Assembly: GCF_900182565.1 (NCBI RefSeq)
Contig: NZ_FXTI01000005.1
Coordinates: 186,001 to 250,000 of the forward strand
Length of the DNA: 64,000 nt
Reading direction: 5' to 3'
Origin: Melghirimyces algeriensis
Lineage (GTDB): Bacteria > Bacillota > Bacilli > Thermoactinomycetales > DSM-45169
The notes below the pieces were generated by a model. The model saw only the letters and a list, made by a program, of their open reading frames with translations. It had not been told where the DNA came from and did not search any database. How positions within the stretch are numbered: the stretch's first letter is position 1; every line of letters begins with the position of its first letter. Positions 8,192-16,766 of the stretch are shown piece by piece. The position numbers and the translations under genes are program-made.

Positions 8192-9165
8192 GAACGTCCC
8201 CCTCCTTCCTCACGGACCAATTCGGACAGCCATTTTGCAGCCATCCGATGCGGACTCAACTTCCGGGACTGAACCAAGTCCAAATCTCTCTGAAAATCAG
8301 CTCGATTCACTTGCTTTCCCAGAAGGTAACGCAACCGATCCTCAATAATCACTTGCACTTCCCGACGGAGATGAGAGCGGCGGCGTTCCCCCCACCCTCC
8401 GGTCTCCTGCATAAAATACCTGTGCTGTTCCAGTTCCGCCCAAAACTGATCCGTTCCCCGCCCCGTCCTTCCTTCGGTTTGAACAATAGACGGAATCCAA
8501 TCCGCTTCGTTTTTGGACAGGTGAAGCAATTCCTCAATGTCCCGGACGAGCTTTCCAGATCCACTCCGATCCGATTTATTGACAACGAATACATCCGCTG
8601 CCTCCATGATCCCTGCTTTAAATACCTGTACAGCATCCCCGCTCCCAGGAGTCAATACAAGCGCTACCGAATCCGTCATATGCATAATATCGATCTCCGA
8701 TTGCCCGACCCCCACCGTTTCAACAAAAACGACATCGTAACCCGCCACATCCAACACACGGGCCGCTTCACGGGTAGCCCTCGCCAAACCTCCCAGGTTC
8801 CCGCGGGTCCCCATACTGCGAATAAATACATCCGGGTCCAACGCATGGCTTCCCATTCGGACCCGGTCTCCCAGCAAGGCTCCACCGGTAAAAGGACTGG
8901 TCGGGTCAACAGCAAGCACCCCGACGCGCTGTTTCCTCTTTCTGAGGTGACGGACCAACTGATCCACCAATGTACTTTTTCCGGCACCTGGAGCCCCGGT
9001 CACTCCCACGAGAAAGGCATTTCCGGTATGAGGATAAATTGCCTTTTGCAATTCGTCCCCCTCCGGACTTCTGCATTCCAGACAGGAAATCGCTTGGGCA
9101 ATCTTACGACGGTTTCCGGAGCGGATCTCCTCGACCCACTTCTGAATCGCTCCATAACCCTTCAT
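8188..9165 (-). CDS. meaB: MeaB/ArgK-type G-protein chaperone of a B12-dependent acyl-CoA mutase
   Basis: MeaB-type GTPases gate cofactor loading and protect B12-dependent acyl-CoA mutases. The 325-residue protein shows Walker A GVTGAPGAGKSTLVDQL (about residues 54-70), LAVDPTSPFTGGALLGDRVRM, FVETVGVGQSE and NKSD. Start ATG at 9165 overlaps the stop of the upstream acyl-CoA dehydrogenase (ATGA). It is odd that icmF, two genes on, already carries its own fused G-domain. This free copy may serve a methylmalonyl-CoA mutase coded elsewhere, or support IcmF. Confidence 0.9.
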   Translation of the reverse strand: MKGYGAIQKWVEEIRSGNRRKIAQAISCLECRSPEGDELQKAIYPHTGNAFLVGVTGAPGAGKSTLVDQLVRHLRKRKQRVGVLAVDPTSPFTGGALLGDRVRMGSHALDPDVFIRSMGTRGNLGGLARATREAARVLDVAGYDVVFVETVGVGQSEIDIMHMTDSVALVLTPGSGDAVQVFKAGIMEAADVFVVNKSDRSGSGKLVRDIEELLHLSKNEADWIPSIVQTEGRTGRGTDQFWAELEQHRYFMQETGGWGERRRSHLRREVQVIIEDRLRYLLGKQVNRADFQRDLDLVQSRKLSPHRMAAKWLSELVREEGGGRS

Positions 9166-10304
9166 TCATTCATCAAGTGATTGGCAATCACCACCCGCTG
9201 GATTTCATTGGTCCCTTCATAAATTTGGGTGATTTTTGCATCGCGCATAAACCGCTCCACTGGATACTCCCGTGTGTATCCGTATCCGCCGAAAATCTGC
9301 ACAGCTTCGGTTGTTGCTTTCATCGCCATATCTCCGGCATACAGCTTTGCCATTGCGGATGCTTTTCCATAGGGAAGCCCCTGACTCTCCAACCAAGCCG
9401 CTTGATAGGTTAGAAGACGTGCTGCCTCAATCTCCGTAGCCAGATCCGCCAACTTAAATTGAATGGCCTGAATTTTTCCGATCGGTTTCCCAAACTGCTT
9501 CCGTTCTTTGGCATATGCCGTCGCTGCATCCAAGGCTCCCTGTGCAATTCCCACCGCCTGGGCAGCTATCCCATTCCGCCCTCCATCCAGAGTCATCATG
9601 GCAATTTTAAACCCCTGTCCTTCCTCTCCAAGACGGTTTGCCTCTGAAACCCGACAATTTTCAAAAATAATTTCTGTAGTAGGTGAAGAGCGGATTCCCA
9701 ATTTTTGCTCCTTTTTTCCAATGGAAAAACCGGGAGTTCCTTTTTCCACGATAAAAGCAGTAATCCCACGATGCTTTTTTTCGGGCTGGGTAACCGCAAA
9801 AACCACATAGATTTCCGCTTCCCCGCCATTGGTAATAAAGATTTTGCTTCCGTTAAGAACGTAGGAATCCCCGTCTCGGACAGCGGTTGTTCGCATGGCA
9901 GCCGCATCTGAACCGGACCCCGGTTCCGTCAGTCCATAGGCGCCCAGCATTTTCCCTTCCGCCAAAGGACGCAAAAACCGTTCTTTTTGCTCCGGGGTAC
10001 CAAATTTGTAAATCGGCCAGCTGGCAAGAGACAGATGAGCCGAAAGCGTCACCCCTGTGGATGCGCATACCCGTGACAATTCCTCCACTGCAATGACATA
10101 GCTGAGAAAGTCGGCTCCAACCCCACCATTTTCTTCGGGCCAGGGAATTCCCGCCAGACCCAACTCACCCATTTTGTCAAAAATGGATCGATCAAACCGT
10201 TCCTCTTCATCCCGTTCTCCTGCGGTGGGAGCCACTTCATTTTCGGCGAATTCACGGACCATCTTCCGCATCATTTGATGTTCTTCACTCAGTGTAAACT
10301 GCAT
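9162..10304 (-). CDS. Acyl-CoA dehydrogenase (second copy)
   Basis: An FAD enzyme that oxidises acyl-CoA to 2-enoyl-CoA and passes electrons to electron-transfer flavoprotein. 380 residues. Seen are YGLTEPGSGSDA for substrate and FAD binding, ITNGGEAEIYVVFA, KERKQFGKPIGKIQAIQFKLADL, QIFGGYGYTREYPVERFMRD, and the catalytic Glu in QIYEGTNEIQR near the end, the short-chain enzyme position. ATG at 10304 has GAGGAGG six bases upstream; a longer upstream frame lacks a start signal. It is closely similar to its neighbour at 10357-11499, so the two look like a tandem duplication that has diverged. Chain-length specificity cannot be told. Confidence 0.92.
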   Translation of the reverse strand: MQFTLSEEHQMMRKMVREFAENEVAPTAGERDEEERFDRSIFDKMGELGLAGIPWPEENGGVGADFLSYVIAVEELSRVCASTGVTLSAHLSLASWPIYKFGTPEQKERFLRPLAEGKMLGAYGLTEPGSGSDAAAMRTTAVRDGDSYVLNGSKIFITNGGEAEIYVVFAVTQPEKKHRGITAFIVEKGTPGFSIGKKEQKLGIRSSPTTEIIFENCRVSEANRLGEEGQGFKIAMMTLDGGRNGIAAQAVGIAQGALDAATAYAKERKQFGKPIGKIQAIQFKLADLATEIEAARLLTYQAAWLESQGLPYGKASAMAKLYAGDMAMKATTEAVQIFGGYGYTREYPVERFMRDAKITQIYEGTNEIQRVVIANHLMNE

Positions 10305-10356
10305 TATATACCTCCTCACCTGTGATCGGTTCCTCTGTTCCAGATGGGTTCCACCA

Positions 10357-11499
10357 TTACCCGCGCATGATTTCTCCAGCAATCACCATGCGTTGAATTT
10401 CATTGGTTCCTTCGTAAATCTGTGTGATCTTGGCATCCCGAAAATAACGCTCCACTGGAAATTCCTTGGTATAACCGTAACCACCAAAAATCTGAATTGC
10501 TTCTGTCGTCACTGTCATCGCTACATCCGTAGCCAACCGTTTCGCCATGGACGATTCCTTCCGACAGAGGTGTCCTTGCTGATAGAGGGTAGCCGCCCGG
10601 TAAACCAAAAGGCGGGCAGCCTCCACCTGGGTCGCCATATCAGCCAATTTCATCTGTATCCCTTGAATCTTTCCGATTGGCTTGCCAAACTGCTTCCGTT
10701 CCTTTGCATAATGACAAGCCGCATCCAGGGCCGCTGTTGCAATCCCCAACGCTTGCGCTCCAATTCCGATCCGCCCTCCCGCCAAATTGGACAAAGCGAT
10801 CTCATAGCCTTCCCCTTCAGCACCCAAGCGGTTTTCCACAGGCACTTCCGCATTTTCAAAAATGATTTCACAGGTGTTGGAGCCACCCAGCCCCATCTTC
10901 TTCTCTTTTTTTCCAACGGAAAATCCGGGCGTATCCTTTTCCACAATGAATGCAGTGATTCCCTTGGACCCCTGTTCCGGATCGGTCACTGCAAAGGTGA
11001 CATAGGTATCCGCTTCCCCACTGTTGGTAATAAACACCTTGCTTCCATTCAGGATATACCGGTTCCCTCTTCGTTCTGCACGGGCTCGGATTCTGGAAGC
11101 ATCTGAACCGGCCTGGGGCTCTGTAAGTGCAAAAGCTCCCAAATATTCACCCGTAGCAAGACGCGGAACATAGGTTTTTTTTTGTTTCTCCGTCCCATAA
11201 TCAAGGATGGGAAAGGTTCCTACCGAGGTATGAACCGACAGAATCACACCGATTGCGGCACTCACTTGCGATATCTCTTCCAGAGCGAGAATATAGCTGA
11301 GAAAATCGGAACCGGCTCCTCCCCACTTTTCCGGAATGGGAATGCCCATCAGTCCCAATTTCCCCATTTTTTGAACCGCTTCTTTTGGAAATCGGTCTTC
11401 CGAATCCATGGAGCTCACCCAGGGAGCAATCTCAGTACGGGCAAAATCCCGCACCATTTTACGCATCATGTCCTGTTCCTCATTGAACCGAATATGCAT
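10357..11499 (-). CDS. Acyl-CoA dehydrogenase (first copy)
   Basis: A 380-residue FAD-dependent acyl-CoA dehydrogenase of the short/branched-chain type. Motifs: FALTEPQAGSDASRI, ITNSGEADTYVTFAV, KERKQFGKPIGKIQGIQMKLADMA, QIFGGYGYTKEFPVERYFRDAK and the catalytic Glu in QIYEGTNEIQRMV. ATG at 11499 has GAGGAGG eight bases upstream. It follows hbd by 37 bases and precedes the second dehydrogenase by 52 bases. With icmF in the operon, isobutyryl- or butyryl-CoA is a plausible substrate for one of the pair (inference). Confidence 0.92.
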   Translation of the reverse strand: MHIRFNEEQDMMRKMVRDFARTEIAPWVSSMDSEDRFPKEAVQKMGKLGLMGIPIPEKWGGAGSDFLSYILALEEISQVSAAIGVILSVHTSVGTFPILDYGTEKQKKTYVPRLATGEYLGAFALTEPQAGSDASRIRARAERRGNRYILNGSKVFITNSGEADTYVTFAVTDPEQGSKGITAFIVEKDTPGFSVGKKEKKMGLGGSNTCEIIFENAEVPVENRLGAEGEGYEIALSNLAGGRIGIGAQALGIATAALDAACHYAKERKQFGKPIGKIQGIQMKLADMATQVEAARLLVYRAATLYQQGHLCRKESSMAKRLATDVAMTVTTEAIQIFGGYGYTKEFPVERYFRDAKITQIYEGTNEIQRMVIAGEIMRG

Positions 11500-11536
11500 C
11501 GCTGTATCCTCCTCAACGCCCAGGAGAGCCTTGACT

Positions 11537-12391
11537 TTATGCGTATTGATAAAATCCTCTTCCTGTTTTCCGCCCCAGCCAGCCCGCTTTTACATATTTG
11601 CGAAGCAGAGGGCACGGACGGTATTTGGAATCTCCAAACCCTTCATACAAGGTCTCCATAATATAAAGACAGGTATCCAAACCGATAAAATCAGCCAGTG
11701 TCAGCGGTCCCATCGGGTGATTCATCCCCAACTTCACCACCTGATCTACCGCTTCCGGTTCGGCCACTCCCTCATATACGGTATAGATGGCTTCATTGAT
11801 CATTGGCATCAGCACGCGGTTGGAAACAAATCCGGGAAAATCGTTCACTTCCACCGGGGTTTTATCCATCTTCCGGGCCAATGTTTCCACTGTCTGATAT
11901 ACATTGTCCGCGGTAGCCAACCCCCGGATCACCTCAACCAATTTCATGACAGGAACCGGATTCATAAAATGCATACCGATCACTTGCTCCGGTCTCTTTG
12001 TCGCCGCAGCAATCTCAGTAATGGGAAGGGATGAGGTGTTGGTCGCCAGGATGGCACGGTCGGGGGCCAGATCATCCATTTTGCCAAATAGATCCCTTTT
12101 CACCTGCATATTTTCCACCACAGCTTCCACCACCATGTCCGCACCTCCCACAGCTTCCTCAAGATGGACAGTGGTGTGAATCCGGCTGAGGACATCCTCC
12201 TTTTCCGCTTCCGTCATCTTTTTCTTTTCCACATTGCGGGACAGATTTTTAACAATACGGTTCCATCCCTTTTGCACCCATTCTTCTTTCAGATCCAATA
12301 ACTGCACTTCGAGTCCTGCCTGCGATGCAACCTGAGCAATTCCGCTTCCCATCTGACCCGCACCAATCACTGCGAATGATTGAATATTCAA
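11537..12391 (-). CDS. hbd: 3-hydroxybutyryl-CoA dehydrogenase
   Basis: Hbd oxidises 3-hydroxybutyryl-CoA to acetoacetyl-CoA with NAD(P). The 284-residue protein has the N-terminal Rossmann motif VIGAGQMGSGIAQV, then ATNTSSLPIT, the catalytic-His region GMHFMNPVPVMKLVEVI, and NDFPGFVSNRVLMPMINEA, followed by HPMGPLTLADFIGLDT in the C-terminal domain. Start is TTG at 12391, with AAAGGAGGGG seven bases upstream. It follows thl by 61 bases. It could serve beta-oxidation and also the crotonyl-CoA made from lysine by Kal, though no crotonase is seen in this window. Confidence 0.93.
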   Translation of the reverse strand: MNIQSFAVIGAGQMGSGIAQVASQAGLEVQLLDLKEEWVQKGWNRIVKNLSRNVEKKKMTEAEKEDVLSRIHTTVHLEEAVGGADMVVEAVVENMQVKRDLFGKMDDLAPDRAILATNTSSLPITEIAAATKRPEQVIGMHFMNPVPVMKLVEVIRGLATADNVYQTVETLARKMDKTPVEVNDFPGFVSNRVLMPMINEAIYTVYEGVAEPEAVDQVVKLGMNHPMGPLTLADFIGLDTCLYIMETLYEGFGDSKYRPCPLLRKYVKAGWLGRKTGRGFYQYA

Positions 12392-12452
12392 GATATATCC
12401 CCTCCTTTAACAGATGCAAAAAAACGGGAAATAAGCAAGATTCCCATTTTAG

Positions 12453-13631
12453 TTAGTCTACCTGAATCAGGACGGCATCTCCCTGAGCCGCACCACTGCA
12501 AATCGCAGCAATCCCCAATCCGCCGCCACGTCGACGAAGTTCATGAATCAGCGTCAGGATAATCCGGTTTCCACTGGCGCCAATCGGGTGGCCAAGAGCG
12601 ACCGCACCACCGTTTACATTTACTTTCTCATCGTCCCATCCAAGAATCTTCCCATTGGAAAGAGCCACCGCGGCAAACGCTTCATTCACCTCAAAACGGT
12701 GGATTTGCTCCAACGTGAGCTGTTGCTGTTTCAACAGTTTTTGAATCGCATAGGCCGGGGTGATCGGAAAATAACGCGCCTCCATCGCCACTGCCGCATG
12801 CCCCAGAATCCGGGCCATCGGTTTGACTCCCATCTCCTGTGCTTTTTCCGGAGAAGAAAGCAACAAGGCAGAGGCACCATCATTCACTCCAGGAGCATTG
12901 CCTGCTGTGACGGTTCCATCTTTAAGAAAAACCGGCTTCAGTCCGGACAGCTTCTCCAGTGTCGTATCTCGCCGGGGTGCCTCATCCGTATCCACTTCCA
13001 CTTCTCCATGGCGACCCTTCACCGTTACTGGCACAATCTCTTCAGCCATTTTGCCAGAATCGATGGCCTGAATGGCCCGTTCATGACTTCGCAAGGCCCA
13101 ATCATCCTGCTCTTCTCTGGATACCTTATATTCAGCGGCGACATTGCTTCCGTGAACCACCATATGAACCCCGTCAAATGCACACCACAGTCCATCATGA
13201 ATCATCAGATCAACCACTTTCCCGTCACCCATTCGCTGACCCCAGCGCCCGCCGGGCAAAATGTACGGGGCATTGGACATACTTTCCATCCCACCGGCAA
13301 CGATGACATCGGCATCGTTGGAACGAATCACCTGATCCGCCAATGTTACACTGCGCATACCGGATGCACAGACCTTGTTAATGGTCTCCGTCTCCACTTC
13401 CCAGGGCAAACCTGCCTTTCGCAGCGCCTGACGGGAAGGAATCTGACCGGCTCCTCCCTGAAGAACCATCCCCATGATCACTTCTTGCACCGCTTCATCC
13501 GGGATTCCGGAACGGTTTAACGCTCCCCGGATCGCTGTTGCTCCCAAGTCCGCAGCCGACACATCCTTCAATCCGCCACCAAACTTTCCAAATGGGGTTC
13601 GTGCTCCCCCCACGATCACTGTCTCTTTCAC
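12453..13631 (-). CDS. Acetyl-CoA acetyltransferase (thiolase)
   Basis: Thiolase splits acetoacetyl-CoA (or longer 3-ketoacyl-CoA) with CoA to acetyl-CoA, or runs in reverse. 392 residues, typical length. The nucleophile Cys lies in INKVCASGMRSV (about residue 88). His is in GGAVALGHPIGASGNR, and the second catalytic Cys is in AICSGAAQGDA, where CSGAAQ replaces the more usual CIGGGQ. Start GTG at 13631 with GGAGGTG upstream. First gene of the seven-gene acyl-CoA operon reading leftward to icmF; the promoter is just upstream. Confidence 0.93.
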   Translation of the reverse strand: MKETVIVGGARTPFGKFGGGLKDVSAADLGATAIRGALNRSGIPDEAVQEVIMGMVLQGGAGQIPSRQALRKAGLPWEVETETINKVCASGMRSVTLADQVIRSNDADVIVAGGMESMSNAPYILPGGRWGQRMGDGKVVDLMIHDGLWCAFDGVHMVVHGSNVAAEYKVSREEQDDWALRSHERAIQAIDSGKMAEEIVPVTVKGRHGEVEVDTDEAPRRDTTLEKLSGLKPVFLKDGTVTAGNAPGVNDGASALLLSSPEKAQEMGVKPMARILGHAAVAMEARYFPITPAYAIQKLLKQQQLTLEQIHRFEVNEAFAAVALSNGKILGWDDEKVNVNGGAVALGHPIGASGNRIILTLIHELRRRGGGLGIAAICSGAAQGDAVLIQVD

Positions 13632-13659
13632 AACTTCACACCTCCAGAATGTATCAGTC

Positions 13660-13741
13660 CAACTGAGCGCTCGTTCGGAAAACGACAGAAAAATAAAACG
13701 CTTTCATTATCAAGATTACTCTGTTTTTTTTATGTTGGCAA
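13660..13741 (-). promoter_or_regulatory. Promoter of the thl-icmF operon with cre-like site and TetR-type palindrome
   Basis: TTGCCA (13736-13741), a 17-base spacer and TAATCT (13713-13718) form a SigA promoter. A cre-like sequence, ATGAAAGCGTTTTAT on the minus strand (about 13691-13706), lies just past the start point and differs from the CcpA consensus at one key base. GAGCGCTC (13665-13672), flanked by AAC and GTT, is an imperfect palindrome typical of TetR operators, and the operon carries a tetR gene. Assignments are inference. Confidence 0.5.
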
Positions 13742-13906
13742 TCATATTTTCAGATGTTTTGTAAAACACATTTTGTGGCATAGCCGCTTGGTTTCAAACA
13801 TATCTTCATTCTGGCGATCGGCTGTGTAGTATGTGCCAGCTATTGATCAGCTACACCCCCATGCAAAGAACAGCCCTGGTCGGGGCAACTTCAGAAATTT
13901 TTTTAA

Positions 13907-14025
13907 CAAAAGGGGGAGGGGCTGAATTTCCGTCTCCGCCCCTCCTTCTACCCGTACCTGGTTTGTTGTCAGGGGTGGCTTCAGCCAAACATCCACCCCC
14001 TTTTTAACACTTCTATACTTTGTCA
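13907..14025. repeat. Structured non-coding element, copy C (partly related to copy A)
   Basis: Between fadF and thl. GGAGGGGC (13915-13922) and GCCCCTCC (13938-13945) form a perfect 8-bp stem that encloses ATTTCCGTCTCC, the block shared with 4045-4056. A second GC-rich hairpin-prone stretch follows, and ACTTTGTCA at 14017-14025 is the inverse of TGACAAAGT at 4024-4032. A 64-codon frame on the minus strand has no ribosome-binding site. The first stem plus its C/T tail could also end fadF transcription. The rest of 13742-14053 shows no gene. Confidence 0.45.
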
Positions 14026-14053
14026 GCCCAAATGCTTCCAAGTGCTGATCGAT

Positions 14054-16165
14054 TCATTGCGCCACCTCTTCACTGGCCGACTCTGAGCTCTCTTCCAAGC
14101 CGACTGATCGAAGCAACACTTCAGCCACATCCATTGTTTTTACCTCTTCTTCCACTTCCTTGGCCTTGGTTCCGTCACTCATCATGGTTAGACAGTATGG
14201 GCAAGCACTGCCAATCAGACTTGGATTAACCGCAAGAGCCTGCTCGGTCCGAGCCGTGTTGACACGGACACCGGACTGTTCCTCCAGCCACATCATCCCG
14301 CCGCCAGCACCACAACACATCCCATTTTCCCGGTTTCGTTCCATTTCCACCAATTGAACACCGGGAATGGATTGGAAAATATAGCGGGGTGCATCATATT
14401 CATCATTGTAACGACCCAAATAGCAGGAGTCATGATAGGTCACCCGTTCCTTCACTTCATGCACCGGTTTGAGGCGTCCTTCCCGAATCAGTTGGGCCAA
14501 AAGCTGGGTGTGATGGAAAACCTCCACCCCTTCCAATCCAAAATCAGGATATTCGTTCTTAAACACGTTGTAAGCATGAGGGTCCGCCGTCACAATCTTT
14601 TTCACGTTATATTTCTGGAACTGGGCAATATTGTCCATCGCCAGTTGCTGGAACAAAAATTCATTCCCCATCCGGCGGGCTGTATCCCCTGAGTTTTTCT
14701 CCTTTTTGCCCAGGATGGAAAACTTCACTCCGGCATGATTCAAGAGTTTCACCAATGCGTGCATCACTTTTTGACTGCGATTGTCATAGGAGCCCATCGA
14801 CCCCACAAACAAAAGATACTCAAAGTCCTTCTGTTCCTTCACTGTCGGGACTTCCCAGCCTTCCGGCAAACCATTCCGCCATTTTTCCCGTTCCTTTTTG
14901 CTGATTCCCCAAGGATTTCCCTGACGTTCAATATTCTGAAAGGTTCGGGTCGCTTCTGCTGGCATGCTCCCCTGGGTCAATACCAGATGTCGCCGCATAT
15001 CAATAATTTTATCCACATGTTCATTGGAAACCGGACAGGCATCCTCACAATTGCGACAGGTGGTACATGCCCACAATTCTTCCTCCGTGATGACATCTCC
15101 AATCAGTTCAACCGGATACCCATAACTTCCATCTTCCTCACGGGTAGCTGCCACTTCTGTCGCTGCATTGGCACCACTAAATGCATAGGCTGGCATCCAT
15201 GGACTTTTTGAAGTGATCGCCGCTCCCTTTTCGGTCAAATGATCCCTCATTTTCACCAAAAGGTCCATTGGAGAAAGCATTTTTCCGGTACCTGTGGCCG
15301 GACAAACATTGGTACACCGTCCACACTCCACACACGCATACAAGTCAACCAGTTGCTTTTGATTAAAGTGTTCGATCTTATTAACTCCGTATTCAGTCAA
15401 CGATTCATCTTCAAAATCGATTGGCTTCAATTTGCCAGGAGGATCCTGCCGCTTTAAAAACACGTTAATCGGTGCCACCAGCAAGTGAAAGTGTTTGGAC
15501 TGCGGAACATAGACCATAAAAGCGATTACATCCAAGGCGTGAATCCACCAGAAGATATAAAACATCACCTTTGCCGCTTCCGGTGTCATCCAGGCGAAGG
15601 CTGCTGCAATCACCGAAGATACAGGAGTCGCCCAGGCTGGCAATTCTTCCGTAATCCCCCAAACGTGTTCAAAGCCTGCGGAAAAGAGAATGGAAAACAT
15701 CAACACACTGAGGAAAATGACCACCAGACCCGCCTTCAATCCCCTTTTCAGCCGGGCCAACTTCTCAATATACCGACGATAGAAAGAGTAAACGGTTGCC
15801 AGGAGCACAAGAGTTACCGTAATCTCCTGAATCAACACGAATACCGGATAGGCAGGCAGTGGAAGATGTTCTCCGGGAAATAAACCCTTGTAAAACAGAT
15901 CAATGGCCCCAAATTGAATAATGATAAAACCATAGAACATCACAACATGCATGATTCCGCTTTTCGGATCTTTTAGCAATTTTTTCTGTCCAAATACATT
16001 TGTTAGCACTTGATAAAGACGGGCTTTCATGTCTTTGGAAAAGTCAGCAGGCTTTCCCAGACGTACATAGGTGTATCTCGTATAGACCACTTTTGCCGCC
16101 AAGTAGAGCCCATACCCGAATACAGCAAAAAATGCGATCAGATTGAAGATCTCCAGTACGGACAC
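14054..16165 (-). CDS. fadF: FadF-like heterodisulfide-reductase-type iron-sulfur oxidoreductase
   Basis: A 703-residue membrane-bound iron-sulfur protein like Bacillus FadF/YwjF, thought to pass electrons from acyl-CoA dehydrogenases (via ETF) to quinone. The N-terminal ~230 residues hold several membrane helices of the nitrate-reductase-gamma type. Next come two 4Fe-4S motifs, CVECGRCTNVCP and CTTCRNCEDACP, then two CCG cysteine-rich domains (YHDSCYLGRYN with MCCGAGGGMMW, and ACPYCLTMM). GTG at 16165 has AAAGGAG upstream. In Bacillus this gene sits beside an acyl-CoA dehydrogenase and rpoE, as here. The function follows from family and context, not from direct evidence. Confidence 0.9.
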   Translation of the reverse strand: MSVLEIFNLIAFFAVFGYGLYLAAKVVYTRYTYVRLGKPADFSKDMKARLYQVLTNVFGQKKLLKDPKSGIMHVVMFYGFIIIQFGAIDLFYKGLFPGEHLPLPAYPVFVLIQEITVTLVLLATVYSFYRRYIEKLARLKRGLKAGLVVIFLSVLMFSILFSAGFEHVWGITEELPAWATPVSSVIAAAFAWMTPEAAKVMFYIFWWIHALDVIAFMVYVPQSKHFHLLVAPINVFLKRQDPPGKLKPIDFEDESLTEYGVNKIEHFNQKQLVDLYACVECGRCTNVCPATGTGKMLSPMDLLVKMRDHLTEKGAAITSKSPWMPAYAFSGANAATEVAATREEDGSYGYPVELIGDVITEEELWACTTCRNCEDACPVSNEHVDKIIDMRRHLVLTQGSMPAEATRTFQNIERQGNPWGISKKEREKWRNGLPEGWEVPTVKEQKDFEYLLFVGSMGSYDNRSQKVMHALVKLLNHAGVKFSILGKKEKNSGDTARRMGNEFLFQQLAMDNIAQFQKYNVKKIVTADPHAYNVFKNEYPDFGLEGVEVFHHTQLLAQLIREGRLKPVHEVKERVTYHDSCYLGRYNDEYDAPRYIFQSIPGVQLVEMERNRENGMCCGAGGGMMWLEEQSGVRVNTARTEQALAVNPSLIGSACPYCLTMMSDGTKAKEVEEEVKTMDVAEVLLRSVGLEESSESASEEVAQ

Positions 16166-16239
16166 ATGAATCCACTCCTTTTAAACAAAAGTCCGCTGAA
16201 AGCGAATATTCGTACAGTTTGGCGCAGTCCCTTTCCTTA

Positions 16240-16277
16240 TGTTGACTATATTGTAGCATAAAATGAGTGGTCATTCA
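16240..16277 (-). promoter_or_regulatory. fadF promoter with FadR-like operator
   Basis: On the minus strand a -10 TACAAT stands at about 16249-16254. Just upstream TGAATGA-N4-TCATTTT (16260-16277) matches the Bacillus FadR operator TGAATGA-N4-TCATTCA in its first half fully and its second half in 5 of 7 bases, and would cover the -35 to -10 spacer. FadR represses beta-oxidation genes in Bacillus (established); its presence here is inference. Confidence 0.5.
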
Positions 16278-16502
16278 TTCATTATTTCATCCCTGTTCCA
16301 GTGACTCCTCTTTTACTTAGACGCTCTCTCCCCCTTTCCATGTTGCTCCCATCTCCAAAGTACATATCATTGAAAAATATTGACTCCTACATTAAAGATA
16401 TCAAAACCACACCGTACTTTACCATGGGGAGTCTTGCTCTCTTCCACTGAAGACAGCAAAAAACACAAATTGAGGTTCGCATTTCCATACAACACCCCCT
16501 TT

Positions 16503-16536
16503 ACCCCTTCATGTGAAACATTTCACATGAAGGGGT
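16503..16536. promoter_or_regulatory. Perfect 34-bp palindrome holding a CRP/FNR-type site
   Basis: ACCCCTTCATGTGAAA and TTTCACATGAAGGGGT are exact inverse arms of 16 bases around CA. The centre, TGTGA-N6-TCACA (16512-16527), is the classical CRP/FNR-family binding pattern. No T-run follows on either strand, so it is not a standard terminator. Two TATGCATA palindromes follow at 16543-16560. Nearest genes are fadF (reading left) and a tiny frame at 16701 (reading right). The rest of 16278-16734 shows no other gene. Confidence 0.55.
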
Positions 16537-16700
16537 ATTGCTTATGCATAAATATGCATACGTATCATAAATAGCCATGAAATGAAGATAAAGGGAATCA
16601 AAAACAGCTGATTATTCAGTTGGTAACCCCCAGCTCATTTAAAAAGATTCATTTGAGAAAATTCAGATAAAATACGGAGCGAAAAGAGAGGGGGTTCACC

Positions 16701-16766
16701 ATGATGTCATCAACACATCGTCTTGGGGAGAACATCAGGCAAGATCACTGTCGGTCAAAGGGGTGA
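16701..16766 (+). CDS. Possible 21-residue micro-ORF
   Basis: ATGATGTCATCAACACATCG and following codons encode 21 residues ending RQDHCRSKG. GAGGGGG lies six bases before the ATG, which is the only real support. It runs antisense across the 3' end of the zinc-ribbon gene at 16735. The peptide has no recognisable feature. It may be chance. Confidence 0.2.
   Translation: MMSSTHRLGENIRQDHCRSKG

Noticed and set aside
8248..9180. 310-codon plus-strand frame opposite meaB
   Set aside because: Antisense shadow of meaB with no start signal or domain.
12543..13520. 325-codon plus-strand frame opposite thl
   Set aside because: Antisense shadow of the thiolase gene; composition is typical of a reverse frame and no domain is seen.
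13847..14041. 64-codon minus-strand frame in element C
   Set aside because: TTG start without a ribosome site; the region is explained by hairpins shared with copy A.
16503..16536. Palindrome as a Rho-independent terminator
   Set aside because: No T-run follows on either strand and the loop is only two bases.
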